Origin: DASXTS01 sp036505275 | Lineage (GTDB): Bacteria; Actinomycetota; Actinomycetes; Mycobacteriales; Pseudonocardiaceae | DNA length: 42,994 nt | Assembly: GCA_036505275.1 (NCBI GenBank) | Contig: DASXTS010000213.1 | Span: forward strand, 1-42,994 | Direction: 5' to 3' | Shown here: piece by piece, positions 33,541-42,238 of the stretch | Numbering within the stretch: the stretch's first letter is position 1 | Layout: every line of letters starts with the position of its first letter | The notes under the pieces: generated by a model | What the model was told of the DNA's origin: nothing | What the model saw: the letters and a program-made list of their open reading frames with translations, nothing else | Databases searched by the model: none | Made by a program: the position numbers and the translations under genes

Positions 33541-35243
33541 CAGTCGTAGACCCCCTCGACTTGCCAGCGGCCGCTCTCGCAGGCGAGCAGCAGCGCGGTC
33601 GGGCCGTCCCCGGTCGGGCCGGCGGGCCCGGTCGGGCCGTCGTCCCCCGTCTGGGTGTCCGCGGCGGCCGGTGCGTCCAGGACGACCTGCAACCTGGCGC
33701 GACGCCGGCCCCCGGGCTCCCACCAACGTTCCTCGACCGGCCACGGACCGGCCCAACCGAGCACGGCGCGCGGGGGCCGGCCGTCCACCGCTATCCGGTG
33801 CGGCGGGGCGGTGAGCATCGCGCGGGCCGTCACCCCGACCGGCCCACCGGCGGCGTCGAGCACCTCGGCCGGTGGCGGTGGCACGTGCCACGCGGCGGCG
33901 TACACGGTCGCCGGAGACGGCGCCGGCAACCGGCCCGGCCACGAGGGTTCGGCCGGTCTCTCCGGCGTGCGCTCGTCGCCCCATGGCACCAGCCGGACCC
34001 GCTGCGCAGGATCGCGTCCGCCGCCGGGCACGGCGGTGTACACCGAGTCCGGCCCCAGCATGCCCTGCACCCTGACCATGGCCCGCCCGGCCCGCTCATC
34101 CGCCTCGTCGTCCTCCCCCCACAGGCCACGCGGCATGGCCCCGACCGGCACCACCTCGTCAGGCACCAGCCGCAGCAACACGATCCCAGCCGACGGCCCG
34201 GCCGGCTGCGACCGCTCGCCGGCCCGCTGAGCGGCCGTAACCCAGGCGTCCAGCTGCCAGCGGACGCGGTCGTAAATGCCGCTTGGGTTGAGCGGCTCGG
34301 CGCACCGCCACGCCCTGACCAGCTCCTCGCCGTGCTCGGTCTCGGCATGCACCAGCAGCCGGATGCAGGCCAGCCCGCGCTCGGTGAGCAACCCGTGCAA
34401 CCTCGCCGCCGGCTCCCGCGCAGCGAACGCCGCCGCGTCCACCCGCTCCACCGGAGGGTCGAGCCGCTGGACGACCGCGAGGTCCACCGGTACCTGCCGC
34501 TTCGCCAGCGGCCGTTCGTCGGCCCCGCCAGCCAGCCGGTGTGCCAGCACGGCGTCAGGACCGAACCGGGTGGCGACGTCGCGCACCGGTAGGGCGGCAA
34601 ACGCACCCAGCGTGCGCAGCCCGAGCCGGCGCAGCAGCCCGACGAGATCCTCCCGCGCGCGGACCGCCACGGCGTCCCGGCCCTTCCTGGTGATCCCGAT
34701 GCCGGGCATCTGCAGCAGCTCGGTGATCCCCAGCGGGCCAAGGAAGCTGGGCGTCTCCCCGTGCTCGACCAGCACTCCGCGGTGAGCGGCGAGGGTGGCG
34801 GCGAAAATCCCGTCGGCGATCCCGATCTGGCACTCCACTTCGGCCTCGACCGCGACCGCGTCGATGATCCGCTCGGCGACCGCCAGCTCGCTGCCGAAGT
34901 AGCCGACCGGCCCGCGCGCCGCCACCACGACCAGCCCGGGCCGGACCACCTCCACGCCGGGGGCCTGTGCCTCCACCGCGCAGACCACCGGCTCGAACGC
35001 CCTGGCGTCCCGATCGGGATCATGGTCGAGCACCGCGAGTTCCGGGCAGCGGGACTGCGCCTCCCGCTTGCGCAGACCGTGGCGTACGCCGTTGGCTCTG
35101 GCCGCTGCCGAGCAGGCGATCACCTGGTTCGAGGCGAGCACCGCGGCCGGCCGCTGCGGCGGTATCCCCTCGGCGACACTGGCCGCGACCACCGGCCAGT
35201 CCGGGCACCACACCGCGATGGTCCGGATCGCCACCCCGATCAC
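33540..35243 (-). CDS. imuB: Y-family polymerase-like mutasome protein ImuB
   Basis: A 567-residue relative of DinB polymerases that lacks catalytic carboxylates: the motif I position reads IAVWCPDWPVVAAS. It is a scaffold that links the beta clamp, ImuA' and DnaE2 at damaged DNA. GPVGYFGSELAVAERIIDAV and the helix-hairpin region GRDAVAVRAREDLVGLLRRL are visible, with a little-finger-like domain and a variable Pro/Gly-rich tail. GTG 35243 has AAGGA close upstream; GTG 35234 is the alternative. Middle gene of the imuA'-imuB-dnaE2 operon. Confidence 0.93.
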   Translation of the reverse strand: MIGVAIRTIAVWCPDWPVVAASVAEGIPPQRPAAVLASNQVIACSAAARANGVRHGLRKREAQSRCPELAVLDHDPDRDARAFEPVVCAVEAQAPGVEVVRPGLVVVAARGPVGYFGSELAVAERIIDAVAVEAEVECQIGIADGIFAATLAAHRGVLVEHGETPSFLGPLGITELLQMPGIGITRKGRDAVAVRAREDLVGLLRRLGLRTLGAFAALPVRDVATRFGPDAVLAHRLAGGADERPLAKRQVPVDLAVVQRLDPPVERVDAAAFAAREPAARLHGLLTERGLACIRLLVHAETEHGEELVRAWRCAEPLNPSGIYDRVRWQLDAWVTAAQRAGERSQPAGPSAGIVLLRLVPDEVVPVGAMPRGLWGEDDEADERAGRAMVRVQGMLGPDSVYTAVPGGGRDPAQRVRLVPWGDERTPERPAEPSWPGRLPAPSPATVYAAAWHVPPPPAEVLDAAGGPVGVTARAMLTAPPHRIAVDGRPPRAVLGWAGPWPVEERWWEPGGRRRARLQVVLDAPAAADTQTGDDGPTGPAGPTGDGPTALLLACESGRWQVEGVYD

Positions 35244-35259
35244 CTCGTCCTTCTGCCGA

Positions 35260-35976
35260 TCACCCCGCAATCCGCAGCGCCCTGGCGTCCCGCACCGCAC
35301 CTGGCACCGCATCTGGCACCGCATCCGGTACGACATCTGGCACCGCATCCGGTACGGCAGCCGTCGCTACGGCCGGCGCACCGACCAGCGCCACGTCGGC
35401 GGTCCGCGGCCGGGCGGCCGCACCCCGGCCGGCGACCCGCACGGTGAGGCGCATGGACCGCAGCCGGCCGTGCCCCGAGCCCAGCCCGTCCCACTCGATC
35501 CGCTCGCCGTGCAGCCGGACGTCGGCGCCCGGCCAGTCGCCCAGCGGCAGCAGCACCGCGCCGCGGTGCCTTGTCCGCCCGGTCAACCGTCGCGCCTCCG
35601 CGGCGGACAGCCGCTCCACTCCGGCCACCGCGACCAGCTCGACGCCGTCCAACAGGGCCGCCGTCACTGCCGCCAGGTGCGCACCCGGCCGCGGCACCAG
35701 GGCCAGCCGCTCCACGGCGATGCCCGCCTCCGCGGCGGCGAGCAGCCCGACGTCCGGCCGGCCGACCACCGCCGTCCACGACCCGGCCGCCGACGCCGTG
35801 CTCAACAGCGCGAGCAGCAGCGACGTCGACCCGTGGACCGCAACCACCGAACCGCGACGCAGCCCACCCCACGGCAGCAACGCGGCCAACTGCTCCGGCA
35901 CCGGAACGGTCCGCGGTTCCAACGACGTCGCAGTCCTCGTGGCGGTCGCGGCAGCCACCACGGCCACCGCGGACAT
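35260..35976 (-). CDS. imuA': RecA-like mutasome accessory protein ImuA'
   Basis: A 238-residue protein with the degenerate RecA fold of actinobacterial ImuA': LLPWGGLRRGSVVAVHGSTS replaces a Walker A, so ATP hydrolysis is doubtful. It partners ImuB and DnaE2 in induced mutagenesis. The C-terminus carries an unusual VPDAVPDVVPDAVPDAVPG run from recent repeat growth, close to the region thought to contact ImuB. ATG 35976 follows GGGGAGG. First gene of the operon, directly behind a perfect LexA-type site; 16 bp separate it from imuB. Confidence 0.9.
   Translation of the reverse strand: MSAVAVVAAATATRTATSLEPRTVPVPEQLAALLPWGGLRRGSVVAVHGSTSLLLALLSTASAAGSWTAVVGRPDVGLLAAAEAGIAVERLALVPRPGAHLAAVTAALLDGVELVAVAGVERLSAAEARRLTGRTRHRGAVLLPLGDWPGADVRLHGERIEWDGLGSGHGRLRSMRLTVRVAGRGAAARPRTADVALVGAPAVATAAVPDAVPDVVPDAVPDAVPGAVRDARALRIAG
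35311..35356. repeat. 24-bp direct repeat in imuA'
   Basis: A 22-base block starting atctggcaccgcatccggta occurs at 35311 and again at 35335, in frame, near the 3' end of imuA'. Partial 12-base units flank it. It encodes the repeated VPDAVPD residues. Confidence 0.85.
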
Positions 35977-36026
35977 GCCCACCTCCCCTCACGGTTCTCT
36001 TGCCAGCCGTGGGAAGACGGCGGTCG

Positions 36027-36054
36027 AGCTAGTCGAACGTTTGTTCGACTAGCT
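36027..36054. promoter_or_regulatory. LexA operator (SOS box) of the imu operon
   Basis: AGCTAGTCGAAC-gttt-GTTCGACTAGCT is a perfect inverted repeat with 12-bp arms. Its core, TCGAAC N4 GTTCGA at 36033-36048, fits the actinobacterial SOS box exactly. It is 50 bp upstream of imuA', so DNA damage should induce the mutasome. The extra six bases of symmetry on each side exceed what LexA needs. Confidence 0.92.
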
Positions 36055-36062
36055 TCAGTAAA

Positions 36063-36092
36063 CCCCCTCGTTGCCGAACCGTCAAGCGGGGG
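36063..36092 (-). terminator. Intrinsic terminator after purH
   Basis: On the minus strand CCCCCGCTTG and CAACGAGGGGG form a GC-rich, imperfect stem followed directly by TTTACT. It begins 15 nt beyond the purH stop and would keep purine-operon transcripts from reading into the SOS-controlled genes. Confidence 0.6.
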
Positions 36093-36107
36093 CAAGCCAT
36101 CCGCGGA

Positions 36108-37682
36108 TCAGTGGGCGAAGTGCCTGGTCCCGGTGAGGTACAGCGGCACCCCGGCCACCTTCGCGGCCTCGATGACCTCGGCGTCGCGCACCGAGCCGCC
36201 AGGCTGCACCACGGCCCGCACACCCGCGTCGAGCAGCACCTGCAACCCGTCGGGGAACGGGAAGAACGCATCGGATGCGGCCACCGCGCCGGCACAGCGC
36301 GTCCCGCCGCGGGTCACCGCCAGCCGGGCGGCGTCCACCCGGTTCACCTGACCCATGCCGATGCCGATCGTGGCGCCACCGGCGGCAACCACGATGGCGT
36401 TGGACTTGACCGCCCGGCAGGCCCGCCACGCGAAGGCGAGCTCGGCCAGGGTCTCCGTGTCAACAGGGTCGCCGCAGGCCAGCGTCCAGCCCGCCGGGTC
36501 GTCACCGACCGCGTCGAGGCCGTCCCTGTCCTGCAGCAGCACCCCACCGGACACCGGGCGCAGCTCGACGCCGCCGCGGGCCGGCTCGCCGGTCACCAGG
36601 ATCCGCACGTTCTTCTTGCGCGCCAGTACGTCCACCGCACCATCTGCGTACCCCGGCGCCACCACGACCTCGGTGAACACGTCCGCCACCTGCTCGGCCA
36701 TCGCCACCGTGACCGGCTGGTTCGACGCGATCACGCCGCCGAACGCGCTCACCGGGTCGCACGCGTGGGCCTTGGCGTGCGCGTCGGCAATGTCGTCCAT
36801 AGTGGACACCGCGATGCCGCACGGGTTGGCGTGTTTGATGATCGCGACGCAGGGCAGCGCGTGGTCGTAGGCGGCTCGCACCGCGGCATCGGCGTCGACG
36901 TAGTTGTTGAACGACATCTCCTTGCCGTGCAACTGCTGGGCGCCGGCCAGGCCCGTGGCCGACGTGCCAGCGGCGAGGTAGAGAGCGCCCCGTTGGTGCG
37001 GGTTCTCGCCGTACCGCAGTACCGACCCGCGCCGCCAGGACCCCGCGAGCCAGCCGGGGAAGCCGGTGCCGCCGTCGTCCGGCGCCAGCACATTGCCCAT
37101 CCAGGACGCCACCGCGATGTCGTAGGAGGCGGTGTGCCGGAACGCCGCCACGGCCATCGCCCGCCGCTCGGCCAGCGTGAAACCGCCGGCGCGTACCCGC
37201 TCGGCGACAAACGGGTACCGGTCCGGTTCGACAACCACCGCGACATTGGCATGGTTCTTCGCCGCGGCCCGCACCATGGCCGGACCGCCAATGTCGATCT
37301 GCTCGACGCACTCCTCGTTGTCGGCCCCCGCGGCTACGGTCTGCGCGAACGGATACAGGTTGACCACGAGGAGGTCGAAGGGCTCGATACCCAACTGCTG
37401 AAGCTGTGCCAGGTGCTCGGCCCGCCGCAGGTCCGCCAGCAGGCCGGCATGTACCCGCGGGTGCAGCGTCTTCACCCGGCCGTCCAGGCACTCCGGGAAG
37501 CCGGTGACGTCCTCGACGGCGGACACCGGAACGCCGGCCTCGGCGATTCTGGCCGCCGTCGAGCCGGTGGACACCAGCTGCACGCCCGCATCGTGTAGTG
37601 CCGTCGCCAGCTCGACCAGGCCTGTCTTGTCCGAGACGCTGACGAGTGCCCGGCGCACCGGCATCGGTTCGGCACCTTTCAC
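36108..37682 (-). CDS. purH: Bifunctional AICAR transformylase / IMP cyclohydrolase
   Basis: Catalyses the last two steps of IMP synthesis: formyl transfer from 10-formyl-THF to AICAR, then ring closure. Of 524 residues, about 8-150 are the MGS-like cyclohydrolase domain (VSVSDKTGLVELA, VSTGSTA, GRVKTLHPRVHAG) and about 155-524 the transformylase (RYGENPHQ, HGKEMSFNNYVDAD, IKHANPCG, SDAFFPFPDG). I chose GTG 37682, which follows AGAGGTGA and overlaps the purN stop by 4 nt (GTGA); ATG 37664, six codons in, also has an acceptable site. Formyl donor supply links it to folD. Confidence 0.95.
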   Translation of the reverse strand: MKGAEPMPVRRALVSVSDKTGLVELATALHDAGVQLVSTGSTAARIAEAGVPVSAVEDVTGFPECLDGRVKTLHPRVHAGLLADLRRAEHLAQLQQLGIEPFDLLVVNLYPFAQTVAAGADNEECVEQIDIGGPAMVRAAAKNHANVAVVVEPDRYPFVAERVRAGGFTLAERRAMAVAAFRHTASYDIAVASWMGNVLAPDDGGTGFPGWLAGSWRRGSVLRYGENPHQRGALYLAAGTSATGLAGAQQLHGKEMSFNNYVDADAAVRAAYDHALPCVAIIKHANPCGIAVSTMDDIADAHAKAHACDPVSAFGGVIASNQPVTVAMAEQVADVFTEVVVAPGYADGAVDVLARKKNVRILVTGEPARGGVELRPVSGGVLLQDRDGLDAVGDDPAGWTLACGDPVDTETLAELAFAWRACRAVKSNAIVVAAGGATIGIGMGQVNRVDAARLAVTRGGTRCAGAVAASDAFFPFPDGLQVLLDAGVRAVVQPGGSVRDAEVIEAAKVAGVPLYLTGTRHFAH

Positions 37683-38323
37683 GGGATGCTCACCTCTCGT
37701 CCGGTGATGGTGGCCCCGTGGCGGGCCAGCGCGGCAACCACGTCGACCAGGAGTCGCCGTTCTACGATCTTGATCCGCTCGTGCAGGGTCTGCTCGTCGT
37801 CCGTCGGCTCGATGAACACCGGCTGCTGGGCGAGCACCGGGCCGGTGTCGACGCCGTGATCCACCAGGATGATCGAACACCCGGTGATCTTGGCGCCGTA
37901 CGCCAATGCATCTCGAACGGCGTGCGGGCCCGGAAAGGCCGGCAGCAGCGCCGGATGGCTGTTGATCACTCTGCCGCCGAGGCTGCCGAGGAACGTGGGG
38001 CCGAACAGCTTCATGAACCCGGCCGACACCACCAGGTCCGGCCGATGTTCGGCCACCGCTGCGGTCAGCGCCGCGTCCCAGCTCGGGCGATCGGGATAAT
38101 CGGAGAGTCGCACCACGAACGACGGCACCCCGGCCTTCTCGGCCCTGCGCAGCCCCTCGATGCCGTCCCGGTCGGCGCCGACCGCCACCACCTGGGCTGG
38201 ATAGCGCTCGCCCGCGTCCAGCAGCGCCTGCAGCAGGGTGCCCGAACCGGACACCAGAACGACGAGCCTGGCCGGAACGGGAAGCTCGAGCCGGCGTCGA
38301 ACCTGCGGTTGGACGGGTGTCAG
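37679..38323 (-). CDS. purN: Phosphoribosylglycinamide formyltransferase
   Basis: Third step of purine synthesis: formylates GAR using 10-formyl-THF. The core shows VVLVSGSGTLLQALLDAGE (phosphate loop), Asn121, His123 in INSHPALLP and Asp159 in HGVDTGPVL, the catalytic trio. The start is a puzzle: no ATG, GTG or TTG lies near the expected N-terminus. A CTG at 38321-38323 comes 7 nt after AGGAG and would give MTPVQPQVRRRLELPVPARL, the length expected for the family (214 residues). The only standard alternative, GTG 38419, adds 32 unlikely residues. Coupled to purH by a 4-nt overlap. Confidence 0.9.
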   Translation of the reverse strand: MTPVQPQVRRRLELPVPARLVVLVSGSGTLLQALLDAGERYPAQVVAVGADRDGIEGLRRAEKAGVPSFVVRLSDYPDRPSWDAALTAAVAEHRPDLVVSAGFMKLFGPTFLGSLGGRVINSHPALLPAFPGPHAVRDALAYGAKITGCSIILVDHGVDTGPVLAQQPVFIEPTDDEQTLHERIKIVERRLLVDVVAALARHGATITGREVSIP

Positions 38324-38457
38324 TGGATGCTCCTGGAACCGGACAATGCGGACGCGGCCAGGGTAGTCACGGAGCCTGCAGCCACGATGGGTCGGGTGCG
38401 GGGCCGGCCGTTCGCCCACCCCCGCTGATCGCAGCGCTTCCGCCCGCTGGCGAGTCG

Positions 38458-38524
38458 GTGATCACCGGAACTGTCGGTTCACGATGCGCGACGTGCAACC
38501 TGAGTCGACACGTCCGACGATCAT
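38458..38524. repeat. 67-bp palindromic intergenic repeat, copy 3
   Basis: Left arm GTGATCACCGGAACTGTCGG, right arm TCGACACGTCCGACGATCAT, loop with TGCAAC at the same columns as the other copies. It ends 7 bp before the DUF6350 stop, in the gap between purN and the DUF6350 gene (both minus strand), and could terminate the latter. It is the most diverged copy in its right arm. Confidence 0.75.
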
Positions 38525-38530
38525 GGACCA

Positions 38531-40285
38531 CTACCCGCCCCCTGCAACCACCCCGGACGCGATATTCAAGCCAGTTCCGGCGATCCGCACCTGTAGGGCG
38601 TCTGGCTCGACCTCGAGTGCCAGTTCGGCCTCGGGGGTCACATCGGCCTCGGAAGTCGGTTCGGTCCTGGGAGCCGGTTCGGTCCTGGGAGCCGGTTCGG
38701 TCTTGGCAGTCGACTGACCCTTGGCAGCCGAATCGGCCTCGGGACACGGTTCTGCGTCAGGCGTCCGTTCGGCTTTGGCGTCCAGGCCGTCGTCCGGATC
38801 CGGACAGACGTCCACGTCGTACCCGACCTCATGACCGGCGCCAGGGTCCACGCGGCCGTCTGCAGAGAGCCAGGCGTCCGGACCGGCGTCCGGGTCCATG
38901 TCCGGACTGAGATCCGAGTCGGCGCCGGTGCCGACATCCGGGCCGAGGTCCGGGCCGACATCCGGACCGAGGTCCGGGCCAGCGTCCGGGCCGCCGTCCA
39001 GGGCGTCGTCGAGGTCGGAGCGCGGTTGGACGCCGGACTCGGGTAACGGCTCGTCCGGGGTTTCGAGGGTTCCGGTGGGGCTGGCCGAGCGTCCGCTGCC
39101 GGCGAGGCCGACGATGAGGCCGGCAGGGAGGACGAGCCAGACGAAGACGGCGAGTGCGAGGGACGCCGGGGGGACCCGTACCGGGTCGAAGGCGCCGCCG
39201 CCGAGGCGGCCGCCGGCCAGGATGGCGAGCAGGAAGCTGGCAGACGCGGCGACCGCGCCGGCCGTGACGACGGCGTGCAGGCGGTCGGTCGGATCGCCGG
39301 GGATGCGGCGGCACTGGCGGCCGACGAGCACGCCGGCGAGCAGCGGGAGGGCGAAGACGAGGATTCGCCACGGGGCCGGTCCCGGCTCTGGTAGGGCGGC
39401 GAGCAGTGGCACGGCTGGCAGCGGCCCGGCCGTGGTGCCGAAGGGGGTTACCGAGACGGCGCCGACGGACAGTCCTGGGCCCGACGTCCAGGACAGCGCG
39501 GCGATGGCTGCGTTGGGCAGGTAGGCGATGGACAGCACGGTGACGCCGAGTTGGCCGCCGGCAGTGCCGCTCCAACCGGCGATCAGGCTGTGCGCTGTGG
39601 CCGCGGAGAGCAACAGGCCCCCGAAGGTGCACAGCGCGCCCGCGGTCAGCAGCCCGGCAAGTCCAGCGAGTCCGGCGCGCAGACCGGGCACCGCCGAAGG
39701 TGGTAGCAGCGCGGACGCCACGGCGTCGAGACCGGCGGCACGCACTCCGCCGCAGAGCGCGGCGAGGGCGGCGGTCGCGGCGCAGCCCAGGAGGGCGGGC
39801 ACCCGGCCTGCGGCCATCCGCGAGGACGGTTCGAGCACGGCGAGGAGCAGCCCGAGCCCGGCGTGCATGCCGCCGAAGACGGCGGCGAGCACCCCGATCC
39901 GACCAGGCCGGAGCCAGCCGAGCCGAAGCGCCGCCGCGCCAGCCGATCGTGCTATCAGCACGGCGACACCTGCGGTCGGCAGCAGCGGCAGCACGCCGAG
40001 CGGTGCGGGGTCGGCACCCGGCGCCGTGATGGTCAGCGGGACCTGGTGTGCGGCCAGCCAGAACGGCGCCGCGGCACGCAACGTGCCGGCCAACGACCAC
40101 TCGGCGCCTGCCGTGACGGACAGCAGCGCCACCAGGACGACGGCGGACGCATAGCCGGCGAGCACCGGGCCGGCGACCGCGGCGAGCAGCACCCGAACGG
40201 TCGACACCTCCGGCCACCGCGCGGCGAGCCGGGGGACTTCGGCCAGGCCGGCCCCGGCGGCCGGATCCGGTTGCGGCGCGGTCAC
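38531..40285 (-). CDS. DUF6350 multi-pass membrane protein with acidic tail
   Basis: About 584 residues. Residues 25-395 hold around ten membrane helices, starting VRVLLAAVAGPVLAGYASAV; this plus the place next to purN matches DUF6350 (Rv0955 in M. tuberculosis), function unknown and possibly linked to the cell envelope. Residues 395-584 are an added disordered tail rich in Asp, Pro and Glu, with GPDLGPDVG and TEPAPR repeats, probably cytoplasmic and absent from short family members. GTG 40285 lacks a ribosome site; GTG 40207 (MSTVRVLLAA) has GGTGG ahead and is a good alternative. Confidence 0.85.
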   Translation of the reverse strand: MTAPQPDPAAGAGLAEVPRLAARWPEVSTVRVLLAAVAGPVLAGYASAVVLVALLSVTAGAEWSLAGTLRAAAPFWLAAHQVPLTITAPGADPAPLGVLPLLPTAGVAVLIARSAGAAALRLGWLRPGRIGVLAAVFGGMHAGLGLLLAVLEPSSRMAAGRVPALLGCAATAALAALCGGVRAAGLDAVASALLPPSAVPGLRAGLAGLAGLLTAGALCTFGGLLLSAATAHSLIAGWSGTAGGQLGVTVLSIAYLPNAAIAALSWTSGPGLSVGAVSVTPFGTTAGPLPAVPLLAALPEPGPAPWRILVFALPLLAGVLVGRQCRRIPGDPTDRLHAVVTAGAVAASASFLLAILAGGRLGGGAFDPVRVPPASLALAVFVWLVLPAGLIVGLAGSGRSASPTGTLETPDEPLPESGVQPRSDLDDALDGGPDAGPDLGPDVGPDLGPDVGTGADSDLSPDMDPDAGPDAWLSADGRVDPGAGHEVGYDVDVCPDPDDGLDAKAERTPDAEPCPEADSAAKGQSTAKTEPAPRTEPAPRTEPTSEADVTPEAELALEVEPDALQVRIAGTGLNIASGVVAGGG

Positions 40286-40364
40286 CAACCAACAGTCGCA
40301 GCGTGCTGCGGCCGTTCGGGGGACAACGCGCCGCCGGTGACCAGATCGGGCGATTACCAGGTCA

Positions 40365-40383
40365 GCCGCGGAACCGCCGCGGC
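40365..40383. terminator. Short GC hairpin after the DUF5336 gene
   Basis: GCCGCGG and CCGCGGC pair perfectly around a 5-nt loop, about 39 nt past the stop of the minus-strand DUF5336 gene and upstream of DUF6350. A weak terminator or attenuator is possible; the rest of 40286-40421 shows nothing clear. Confidence 0.45.
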
Positions 40384-40421
40384 CCCGTCCGAACCTCACC
40401 GACGATCAGAAGCAACCGGGG

Positions 40422-41240
40422 TCAGAAGCCGCCGGGCGGGTTGCCGGGCGGGTTGCCGGGCTGGCCCTGGCTGCCGGGGTATGGTTGCTGGCCGTATGGT
40501 TGCTGGCCGTACTGAGGCCCGGTGCGCGGCTCGAGCTGCGGGCCGCTCTGACCGCTCTGACCGCCTTGACCGGCCTGGCCACCATGGTGACCACCGGGAC
40601 CACCGGGACCACCCTGGCCATACTGCGGCTGGCCACCGCCGGCCGGCGCAGCACCGTACTGGCCGTACTGTCCCGGCTGCCCGTATCCGGGGCCGGGGCC
40701 GCCAGGACCGACAGCGGGACCAGGGCCACCGCCCGGGCCGGGGCCGTATCCCGGCTGCGGGAACGGGCCCGACGGCGGCGACCAGCCACCCGGCGCGGCA
40801 TATGCCGGCGGCGCCGCCCTGGGCACCAGCTTGATCATGCCGTGATCCAGCAGCAGGGCGATCGTGCACGCGGCCAGCTCCAGCACGCCGGCGATCAGGA
40901 TCACCACCACTATCGTGCCGATGTCCGAGCTGTTCTTGACCACGATGAGCAGCAGCACCAGCGTGCCGAGCGCGGCGAGCAGGGTGGCCGGCAGCAGCGT
41001 GTTGGGCCGGCTCGGTAGTGCGCTGGCGCCGGCGAGCAGGCCGCCGCCGAGCAGCAGGGGCAGCACGAGGGCGGGCACGCCGGCGGCGAAGGCGTCGTCG
41101 GAGAAGGAGCAGGCGTAGATCACCAGGCCCAGGACTGCCGCGACCAGCGCGAGGGTGGACGCGAGGCCCTGCGACCTCGCGCCACCCGACGTGTGATGTG
41201 GCGGCACGGCCGGCTGGGCGCCGCCGAACGGCACGGACAT
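40422..41240 (-). CDS. DUF5336 membrane protein with Gly/Pro/Gln-rich tail
   Basis: A 272-residue protein with four membrane helices in residues 25-140 (STLALVAAVLGLVIYACSF, GVPALVLPLLLGGGLLAG, TLLAALGTLVLLLIVV, IVVVILIAGVLELAACTIAL). The C-terminal 125 residues are disordered, with PGPGYGQPGQYGQYG and QQPYGQQPY repeats. It corresponds to Rv0954 of M. tuberculosis, a 34-kDa antigen-like protein reported in cell-division networks, and keeps its place between sucD and DUF6350. GAGGAGG nine bases ahead of ATG 41240 supports the start. Confidence 0.87.
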   Translation of the reverse strand: MSVPFGGAQPAVPPHHTSGGARSQGLASTLALVAAVLGLVIYACSFSDDAFAAGVPALVLPLLLGGGLLAGASALPSRPNTLLPATLLAALGTLVLLLIVVKNSSDIGTIVVVILIAGVLELAACTIALLLDHGMIKLVPRAAPPAYAAPGGWSPPSGPFPQPGYGPGPGGGPGPAVGPGGPGPGYGQPGQYGQYGAAPAGGGQPQYGQGGPGGPGGHHGGQAGQGGQSGQSGPQLEPRTGPQYGQQPYGQQPYPGSQGQPGNPPGNPPGGF

Positions 41241-41312
41241 GGCGTGAGCCTCCTCTGACGCGAGATGGCAGTGACAGGCGTGCCGAACGCTATCGGATCA
41301 CGCGCCACCCCG

Positions 41313-41330
41313 GATGGCGATCCCGCCATC
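41313..41330. terminator. Hairpin after sucD
   Basis: GATGGCG pairs with CGCCATC around atcc, starting 11 bp downstream of the minus-strand sucD stop. It probably ends most sucCD transcripts. The rest of the 100-bp gap holds a TAGCGT -10 candidate for the DUF5336 gene. Confidence 0.6.
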
Positions 41331-41340
41331 GCGGCGGAGA

Positions 41341-42231
<891 letters not shown>

Positions 42232-42238
42232 CGTCGAC

